A stretch of DNA of 20,723 nt, from NCBI GenBank assembly GCA_035651595.1, contig DASRFJ010000290.1, positions 1 to 20,723 of the forward strand. Reading direction: 5' to 3'. The stretch comes from JAFARZ01 sp035651595 (GTDB lineage Bacteria; Actinomycetota; Actinomycetes; Streptosporangiales; Streptosporangiaceae). Shown here piece after piece: positions 15,641-20,723 of this stretch. A program made the position numbers and the translations under genes. The notes below the pieces were generated by a model. That model had not been told where the DNA came from and did not search any database. It worked only from the letters and a program-made list of their open reading frames with translations. Every line of letters begins with the position of its first letter. Position 1 is the first letter of the stretch.

Positions 15641-16046
15641 TCACCGCGGATACCGCCAGCAAGGCGCCTGCCAGGCACGACGACCCGCTGCCACTCGCCT
15701 CGCTGCTGACACCCTGCGCCAGCACCGGACAGGAAACGCCGCGATCCGACGGCCTCCGCGCCCCAGGCGCGCCCCAGGACCGCCCAGCCCGGGAAAGCGC
15801 CGCGCCCCAAAGACCCGGCCGGCGCGCTCGCCCTCGCGTGTCGGCCGTCGTCGCCGCGGCCCGGGCCGTTTCCGCCCAGGAGGCCGCCGATGCCTGAGGT
15901 CAGCGCGGCTCAGGAACTGCCGCAGCACGCCGGGCAACCATTTGAGCGCTCGCAGGCAACAGGAGGGCTACAGAACGTGATTTCGCGAGACCACGGGTGT
16001 ATCTATAGATCATCGCAGGAACAGCGGCGGGAGGGGGACGGACGGG
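15641..16046. other. Spacer between tRNA remnant and the three-Cys-motif gene
   Basis: Very GC-rich to about 15890, then less so. An ATG at 15890 has a good AGGAGG (15879-15884), but the frame soon runs as a shadow of the next gene, so at most it is the severed start of a lost gene. The stretch at 15960-16025 is more AT-rich (TATCTATAGATCATC) and is the likely promoter area for the gene at 16047. Confidence 0.45.
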
Positions 16047-16838
16047 ATGGCTGATCACAGCGGGATCGAGTGGACGTCGGCGACGTGGAACCCCACGACC
16101 GGGTGCGACCGGGTCTCCGCCGGCTGCGATAACTGCTACGCCCTGGCACTCGCGGCGCGCCTCAAGGCGATGGGCCTGGCCAAGTACCAGGAGGACGGGG
16201 ACCCCCGCACGTCAGGCCCCGGGTTCGGGGTGACCTACCATCCGCAGGCGCTGGAGATCCCCCTGCGCTGGCGGACCCCGCGGCTGGTCTTCGTGAACAG
16301 TATGAGCGACCTGTTCCATGCCCGCGTGGAAGCCCGGTTCGTCGCGCGCGTCTGGGCCGTGATGGCGCGGACGCCGCAGCACACCTACCAGGTACTCACC
16401 AAGCGCCCCGAGCGGCTCTCACGCGTGCTGGCCTCGGTTCAGGCGGAGCTGCGGCTGCCGCGCTGGCCGCTGCCCAACGTATGGCTGGGCACGTCGATCG
16501 AGTCCGATGACCGGGTGCGCCGCGCTGACCATCTGAGGACCGCGCCCGCCGCGGTCAGGTTCCTGTCCCTGGAGCCGCTGCTGGGCCCGCTGCCCAGTCT
16601 TGACCTGGCCGGCATCGACTGGGTGATCGCCGGCGGGGAAAGCGGGCCGCGGCACCGGCCGGTAGACCCCGGCTGGGTCAGGGACCTGCGCGACCGCTCG
16701 GTGGAGCGAGGCGTGCCGTTCTTCTTCAAGCAGTGGGGCGGCCGCACCTCCAAGGCTGGAGGCCGCGAGCTGGACGGGCAGATCTGGGACCAGTTCCCGG
16801 CGCCGCAGCTCCCGGCTCCTGCCTTCCGGGCCAGGTAA
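16047..16838 (+). CDS. Three-Cys-motif protein, phage Gp37/Gp68 family (DUF5131)
   Basis: A 263-residue intact protein. IEWTSATWNPTTGC is followed by the defining cysteine cluster C20-x6-C27-x2-C30 (GCDRVSAGCDNCYA). Family blocks follow: FVNSMSDLFH, TYQVLTKRPERL, NVWLGTSIES, RFLSLEPLLGPL, DWVIAGGESGPRHRP and GVPFFFKQWGG. The cysteine triad resembles a metal or iron-sulfur cluster site and the family has been compared to radical-SAM-like folds, but no reaction is established. Genes of this family are frequent in phages and mobile elements and often sit next to TcmP, as here, 97 bp upstream. The start has GGGAGGGGG nine bases upstream. Family assignment is firm; biochemical function is open. 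Confidence 0.92.
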   Translation: MADHSGIEWTSATWNPTTGCDRVSAGCDNCYALALAARLKAMGLAKYQEDGDPRTSGPGFGVTYHPQALEIPLRWRTPRLVFVNSMSDLFHARVEARFVARVWAVMARTPQHTYQVLTKRPERLSRVLASVQAELRLPRWPLPNVWLGTSIESDDRVRRADHLRTAPAAVRFLSLEPLLGPLPSLDLAGIDWVIAGGESGPRHRPVDPGWVRDLRDRSVERGVPFFFKQWGGRTSKAGGRELDGQIWDQFPAPQLPAPAFRAR

Positions 16839-16935
16839 TTCCGCCGCCCGCTCGCGGCAGCGCCAAAAGCCAGTTGGCAAAGTGTAACTGTATTGCTACT
16901 TCCAGGCAGGACATAACGGGAGGTAGCACTCAGAT

Positions 16936-18081
16936 ATGGCTGTACCTACCGGCGTCGTGTGGGAGTGCAAGCCGCACACTGTGGCCAAGCACCGGATCCT
17001 GGAGAAGTACCTCCAAGCCTGGTACCCGATCATGATGCAGGCAGCCAAGGTCACGTCGGTCACCTATGCCGAAGGATTCGCAGGCGCCGGCGTCTACAAG
17101 AACGGGGAAGCGGGCTCGCCGGTGAAGGCCGCGCGCGTGTTCCTCGCCCGGCCGCACTTCCTCCAGGCCAAGACCCTCCGCATGGTCTTGGTCGAAGCCG
17201 ACGGGAAACGGCTCGGGCGGCTGAAGCAGGAGATGGCCTCTGCGCTGGGGGAAGGACGGCACGCCCGGGGGCTGCAGGTGCACTACGCCGAAGGCAAGTG
17301 CGCCGCCACGCTCCTTCCGGCAATGTCCACCGCCGGGGCGCCGGACGGGCCGGTCTTCGCGTTCCTGGACGGCTTCGGCGGTCCCGACGTGCCGCTTGCT
17401 CTCGCACGCTCCATCGCGGCACGGCGGTCAGGCGAGGTCCTCGTCACGTTCGGGACGAGCTTCCTGACCCGGTTCGGCACCAAGGAGATCCACCAGGCCG
17501 CCGGCGACGAGGCTTTCGGCGGCACTGAGTGGCGGCGCGTCCACCAGCTGCCCGCCGGGGAGAAAAAGGCCTTCCTGGTCACCGCCTACCGCGACTCACT
17601 GAAGAAAGCCGGCTTCTCCCATGTGGTCTCCTTCGAGATGATCGATGACACCGGCTCCGATCTCCACCTGGTCTTCGGCACCAGCAGCATACGCGGCGTG
17701 GAGAAGATGAAGGACGCCATGTGGGGTGTCGACCCGGTCAGCGGCGTCCGCTACCGCGATCCCCGCGACCCGGACCAGCTCGAGCTCGACATCGTCCTCA
17801 ACCCGCACGTGGAGCCGCTGACCCGCGCGCTGCTCAGCGAGCTCGCCAGCGGCGAGCGCACCGTCGCCCAGCTCCGCGACCACGCGCTGCTCGAAACCGT
17901 GTACCGCGCGCCGCACGCCACCACCGCCCTCAAGTCCATGCTCAGCGCGGGCCTCATCGACCGCTCCCCTGCCTTCGGCCAGCTCGCCGGGACCACCCGC
18001 ATCCGCATCACCCCTGCGGGCCGCGAGCGCCTGGCCGCCCCGGAGCTGACCCTGTTCTTACCAGGCAGCGGCACGGGTTAG
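16936..18081 (+). CDS. tcmP: Three-Cys-motif partner protein TcmP
   Basis: A 381-residue intact protein. The family signature is clear at the N-terminus: W9 and K12-x-HT, KHRILEKYLQAWYPI at 18-32, and YAEGFAGAGVYKNGEAGSP at 44-62. The middle carries FLDGFGGPDVPL and EVLVTFGTSFLTRFG, the equivalents of the conserved DPFG--P and NF---L-RF blocks. The C-terminus (about 295-370; TRALLSELASGERTVAQLRD, LKSMLSAGLIDRSP) has the spacing of a winged helix. The GFAG motif and overall layout suggest a Rossmann-like core, possibly nucleotide or SAM-binding; this is inference. It follows the three-Cys-motif gene with its own GGGAGGT at 16918-16924 and probably shares its transcript. The pair occurs across mobile elements, with a suspected but unproven role in nucleic acid processing or defence. 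Confidence 0.9.
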   Translation: MAVPTGVVWECKPHTVAKHRILEKYLQAWYPIMMQAAKVTSVTYAEGFAGAGVYKNGEAGSPVKAARVFLARPHFLQAKTLRMVLVEADGKRLGRLKQEMASALGEGRHARGLQVHYAEGKCAATLLPAMSTAGAPDGPVFAFLDGFGGPDVPLALARSIAARRSGEVLVTFGTSFLTRFGTKEIHQAAGDEAFGGTEWRRVHQLPAGEKKAFLVTAYRDSLKKAGFSHVVSFEMIDDTGSDLHLVFGTSSIRGVEKMKDAMWGVDPVSGVRYRDPRDPDQLELDIVLNPHVEPLTRALLSELASGERTVAQLRDHALLETVYRAPHATTALKSMLSAGLIDRSPAFGQLAGTTRIRITPAGRERLAAPELTLFLPGSGTG

Positions 18082-18247
18082 CTACGAACTGCCAATAGGA
18101 CGCGCTTACTTGGGGCTTTCCATCTCGGCACGAGGCACGGACGCTTCGACGGCGTGGCGGCCTCTGACCAGTCCGCCAGGGGTCAGCGCTACCTCCGCGG
18201 CGAGTGCGAGCAGGCGGTATCTGCCTCCTGGTTCTCGCAGAAGGTGC

Positions 18248-19174
18248 TCAGGAGGGTCGGCAGCCACAATTGGCGGGGAAGCTGCCCGATCTGGCGACTC
18301 GGGGTTTAGTGTCCCATAGCTCCACCGGGCGGCCCAGGGGACGGGCAATAACCTCCCACAACTGCACTGTGCCGTCCAAGCTGCGGACAGCGAGCAGCAT
18401 GCCGTCCGGGCTTCGCGCCGTGGAGCAGGCCGGAACGCGCACCCGAGTACGGTCGGTCAGGAGCCTGAACAGGCGGCCTATGGCAACGTCCCACAACCGC
18501 ACCGTGCCGTCGCTATTGCCGGCGGCCAGGATCTTGCCGTCCGGGCTGAACGCCACGTCGACCGGGCTGCCCGTCCGGGGATCCCACTCCGTCCGAGGGA
18601 GACTGGAGCCAGGGAAGGCGGGGCCGGGAGGCGAACCTGAGCCGGCAAGGACTGAGGCGGTGATGCCGGCGGCTGCGGCTGTAAGAGCCGCGGAGGCGGC
18701 GAGGGCGGCCCGCCCGGTGACCGCGATGGTGCCGGCTGGCGTGCTGACCGTCATGATCTGCCTACGAGTGCCGCTACGGCTTAGCCAGCCCGCCAGTGCC
18801 CCGATTCTGCGCTTGACGCGGGTCAGGAGGTCCAGCAGTTGCCTACGGCGCTCTGTGGCAGTCCCGTCCAGCTCGCGGGCGACGGCGCGGCCACGGGCCA
18901 GCACCCCCAGGGCGTACCAGGTGGCCCTCAGTAGCCCGGTGAACGGCACGTCCTTCGTCTCCTCCACGATGGCGGAAAGCTCGGCCCGCCACTCCGTACG
19001 CAGGTCGTCCCGCTGATCCGGGGGAACGAGGAAGGCCGCCAGGCGCAGCACGCCATACGGGATACGGGTAAGGCGCATGCGGATCTCGTCTTGGACCATG
19101 CCGCCCACGGCGCTCGCGACGAGCCCGGCGAGCAGCATGGCAACTGCTCCCAGGAATACGAGGAACGCGTTCAT
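18248..19174 (-). CDS. Membrane protein with C-terminal WD40 repeats, probably shortened
   Basis: 308 residues. An N-terminal membrane segment (about 4-24) is followed by a cytosolic region with DDLRTEWRAELSAIVEETKD, seen in actinobacterial membrane proteins often paired with PadR regulators. A second membrane segment lies at about 168-195 (AALAASAALTAAAAGITAS). Two WD40 blades follow: VAFSPDGKILAAGNSDGTVR then LWDV, and SPDGMLLAVRSLDGTVQLWE. A beta-propeller normally needs six or seven blades or more, so the end is probably missing; after LWDTKP the sequence loses the pattern. The ATG at 19174 overlaps the stop of the upstream PadR gene (ATGA at 19171-19174), so the two are co-transcribed and coupled. 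A sensor or scaffold role is plausible but not shown. Confidence 0.7.
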   Translation of the reverse strand: MNAFLVFLGAVAMLLAGLVASAVGGMVQDEIRMRLTRIPYGVLRLAAFLVPPDQRDDLRTEWRAELSAIVEETKDVPFTGLLRATWYALGVLARGRAVARELDGTATERRRQLLDLLTRVKRRIGALAGWLSRSGTRRQIMTVSTPAGTIAVTGRAALAASAALTAAAAGITASVLAGSGSPPGPAFPGSSLPRTEWDPRTGSPVDVAFSPDGKILAAGNSDGTVRLWDVAIGRLFRLLTDRTRVRVPACSTARSPDGMLLAVRSLDGTVQLWEVIARPLGRPVELWDTKPRVARSGSFPANCGCRPS

Positions 19175-19522
19175 GCCGGGCCACCGCCGAGCTGCGGGCG
19201 CAACTGCGGGGACGGCAAGGCGAGCTGGTCGGAAAGCGCGGCCAGCTCATACCGGGCGCTCGCCATCCCGAGCTCGGTGAGGCAGTACAGGTAACGGGCA
19301 GGCCGACCCTCCGCAGCCGGGTCGATGTCCTCGCGTTTCCTGTCCAGCCACCCGGCGTGCGCCAGGCGGGCCAGGATCGGATACAGCTTCCCGCTGGGGA
19401 AACCCGGTCTCCTGCATCAGCTCATAGCCGTAACGCGGCCGTGAGGCGTCGGCGAGGAAGGCCCTGAGCACTCGCGCGGTCGCCACAGTCACCCTGACGC
19501 CAGAGGACCGCTCGACCGCCAT
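19171..19522 (-). pseudogene. PadR-family regulator, intact except for one extra base
   Basis: From ATG 19522 the frame gives VTVATARVLRAFLADASRPR, then YGYELMQETGFP. It then shifts at the GGGG run 19396-19399. Dropping one G restores the rest of a normal PadR winged helix: SGKLYPILARLAHAGWLD, then RKREDIDPAAEGRPARYLYC and LTELGMASARYELAALSDQL, ending in QLGGGPA with TGA at 19171. YGYELM---GFPSGKLYPIL-RL is the family signature. The corrected protein has about 117 residues, a normal length. A lone shift in a homopolymer with no other damage makes a sequencing error as likely as a real mutation. The coupled downstream gene encodes the membrane WD40 protein. No ribosome site precedes the ATG, and an operator abuts it, so the mRNA may be leaderless. 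Confidence 0.75.
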
Positions 19523-19523
19523 A

Positions 19524-19536
19524 GTAAGATTCTTAC
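19524..19536 (-). promoter_or_regulatory. Palindromic operator in front of padR
   Basis: GTAAGA and TCTTAC form six-base arms around one base, immediately before the PadR start codon, in an AT-rich patch inside GC-rich DNA. PadR proteins usually repress their own gene from such sites, so autoregulation of the padR-WD40 pair is likely. Confidence 0.6.
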
Positions 19537-19576
19537 ATAGGGGAAGGAGAGCGGTCCACTTTTTCCCGCTCGTTCG

Positions 19577-19810
19577 GCTCCGCCCGAGATAGCGGACCGG
19601 CTAAAGCGTGACGGCCTGGTGGTGGTGCGCAGTCGGCGTTACTCCTTGAACGGCACACCGGTCGAAACGGCGACGTCGTACATCCCTGCAGATCTTGCTC
19701 ACGGGACGCCGATCGCGGACCCGAACCCAGGTCCGGGGGTATCTACGCCAGGCTTGAGGAGCTGGGCCACACGCTGGAGAAATTCACCGAGGAAGTCAGT
19801 GCGCGGAGGC
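19577..19810 (+). pseudogene. GntR-family regulator fragment (UTRA ligand domain)
   Basis: The plus strand encodes APPEIADRLKRDGLVVVRSR, then RYSLNGTPVETATSYIPADL and AHGTPIADPNPGPG. After a one-base shift it continues as GIYARLEELGHTLEKFTEEV. This is the UTRA ligand-binding half of a GntR/HutC-type regulator, the class that includes KorSA-like repressors of actinobacterial conjugative elements. The GGGGG at 19735-19739 is one G short of restoring the frame. The N-terminal winged helix is missing: the fragment begins just after the PadR operator. The C-terminus ends at about 19810, where ParB-coding sequence begins. It cannot bind DNA as it stands. Confidence 0.65.
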
Positions 19811-19814
19811 CGGT

Positions 19815-19874
19815 GCTGATTCCGGCGGAATCACCGTTCCGGACGCGGCCGACGGTGATTCCGGCGGAATCACC
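19815..19874. repeat. Two tandem copies of a 21-bp palindrome, 39 bp apart
   Basis: The copy at 19854-19874 is a perfect palindrome with arms GGTGATTCCG/CGGAATCACC around one G. The copy at 19815-19835 differs at one base. The centre-to-centre distance is 39 bp. Both lie just before the ParB gene and are also in its reading frame, each encoding DSGGIT. They may be operators or parS-like sites. Confidence 0.85.
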
Positions 19875-19886
19875 GGCATCCCCGCC

Positions 19887-20723
19887 GTGGTGCCGCTGCG
19901 GCAGCTGGCCGCCCATCCCCGCAACCCGCGGACCGGCCTAGGGGACCTGACCGAGCTGACCGCCTCGATCCGGCAGCAGGGCGTGTTCGAGCCGCTGGTG
20001 GTGCTGACCGCAGCCGCGTACACTGCGGCGGCGGTGCCCGGCGAGGACCCGGTGCCGGACGGCTGCAGCCACGTGATCGTGATGGGGCACCGGCGCGCGG
20101 CCGCCGCCCGGGCCGCCGCGGCGGCCGTCGTGCCAGTGCTGATCCGCGATGACCTGGCCGGTGCTGCGGCGATCGCCGCGATGGTCGCCGAGAACATGCA
20201 CCGGCAGGGCCTGGATCCGCTCGCCGAAGCCGGCGCGTTCGCCGAGCTCGCCCGCCGCGGCTGGTCCCAGCGGCGGATCGCCGGCGAGATCGGGTGCTCC
20301 CAGGCGCACGTGTCCAAGCGGCTCGCGCTGCTGGAGCTCCCCGATCAGGCCCGGGCCGCTCTGGGCGCCGGGAAGCTGGCCGTCGCCGACGCGCTCGAGC
20401 TGCACAAGCTCGTCGGCGAGGCGGCGGGCGAGCTTGGTGACGTCGACGCCGAGCTCGCCGGCGCGGTCATCGCCCGGGCGGTCGACGAGATCGCGGCGGG
20501 CGGCCGCACGGCAGCGGCAGTGTCCCGGGCCCGGCAGGAGATCAGTTGCGCGGTCACCGGGCACAGCCCGCTGCGGCTGGCTGCCGAGCCCGCGCCCGTG
20601 ATCGACCGGCGGCCTGTACTGCCGCCCGATCCCGGATCACTGGCCGTCTGCTCGCCTGAGGATCTGCGGCAGCTGATGATCAGCGAGTTCGGCCAATGGC
20701 TGCGGTCGCGGACCAACCGGCAC
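19887..20723 (+). CDS. ParB/Spo0J-family protein of ICE type, 3' end beyond window
   Basis: The frame is open to the right edge (279 codons shown). VPLRQLAAHPRNPRTGLGDL opens the ParB N-terminal domain and IVMGHRRAAAARAA is the box II motif (the GERR equivalent). AAMVAENMHRQGLDPLAEAG leads into the helix-turn-helix WSQRRIAGEIGCSQAHVSKR. This variant, with GHRR and a long A-rich middle, is common in actinobacterial ICEs and plasmids rather than in chromosomal parAB. No parA is visible. The true start is uncertain: the frame is open back to a TGA at 19755-19757, but GTG 19887 is the first standard start codon in it, and homologues usually begin 15-30 residues earlier. The original 5' end may have been lost at the junction with the GntR fragment. 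Confidence 0.85.
   Translation, partial: MVPLRQLAAHPRNPRTGLGDLTELTASIRQQGVFEPLVVLTAAAYTAAAVPGEDPVPDGCSHVIVMGHRRAAAARAAAAAVVPVLIRDDLAGAAAIAAMVAENMHRQGLDPLAEAGAFAELARRGWSQRRIAGEIGCSQAHVSKRLALLELPDQARAALGAGKLAVADALELHKLVGEAAGELGDVDAELAGAVIARAVDEIAAGGRTAAAVSRARQEISCAVTGHSPLRLAAEPAPVIDRRPVLPPDPGSLAVCSPEDLRQLMISEFGQWLRSRTNRH

Noticed and set aside
15478..15897. 139-codon plus-strand frame through the tRNA-like sequence
   Set aside because: It crosses the tRNA remnant and has alanine/arginine-rich shadow composition.
15890..16046. ATG at 15890 with AGGAGG
   Set aside because: Good ribosome site, but the frame becomes a shadow of the three-Cys-motif gene after about 50 codons; at most a severed gene start.
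1..20723. CRISPR array
   Set aside because: No regularly spaced direct repeats were seen; the YD-coding repeats in 9000-11700 are degenerate protein repeats.

Overview
The window looks like an accessory region of a high-GC actinomycete, probably one with a large genome. The evidence is GC-rich third codon positions, many GTG starts, and actinobacterial families throughout: AfsR/SARP-like NB-ARC regulators, PadR, GntR-UTRA, ICE-type ParB and RHS toxins. The exact genus cannot be read from the sequence. I see no housekeeping operon.

Layout, left to right. (1) Positions 1-619, minus strand: the N-terminal part of a multi-pass conjugation (TrbL/VirB6-like) membrane protein, preceded by an ATGA-coupled conjugation gene that is truncated and frameshifted. 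(2) Positions 800-3050: a scrapyard of gene pieces joined mid-domain. It holds a conjugation protein, an NB-ARC regulator, a MobF-type relaxase/helicase, a small membrane protein, an XRE regulator, and two tyrosine-recombinase pieces meeting head to head at a perfect palindrome. (3) 3275-5599: an intact XRE-NB-ARC-TPR regulator, followed by a decayed IS256-family transposase piece. (4) 6323-13828: the dominant locus. A 37-codon leader ORF is coupled by a TGATG overlap to a ~2267-residue secreted RHS/SpvB-like polymorphic toxin with a C-terminal HINT domain and an AT-richer toxin tip. An overlapping downstream gene is the probable immunity protein. (5) 14376-15193, minus: a secreted two-domain protein split by a one-base shift in a C run. 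(6) 15475-15640: a large inverted repeat next to a tRNA-Arg(CCG)-like remnant that may mark an old attachment site. (7) 16047-18081: a three-Cys-motif protein (phage Gp37/Gp68, DUF5131) with its partner TcmP. (8) 18248-19522, minus: a PadR regulator with its operator and a shortened membrane WD40 protein. (9) 19577-20723: a GntR-UTRA fragment joined to an ICE-type ParB that runs off the right edge.

How it fits together. Conjugation genes, relaxase, integrase pieces, GntR and ParB are the usual parts of an actinobacterial integrative conjugative element (ICE). Here they appear as remnants at both ends, around cargo: the RHS toxin-immunity pair, the TcmP pair and the NB-ARC regulator. The island is best read as a decayed or repeatedly recombined ICE region. 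At least six otherwise good genes are broken by single-base changes, mostly in G/C runs. This could be real decay, but it could also be homopolymer error in the assembly, and it should be settled before any gene here is called a pseudogene.
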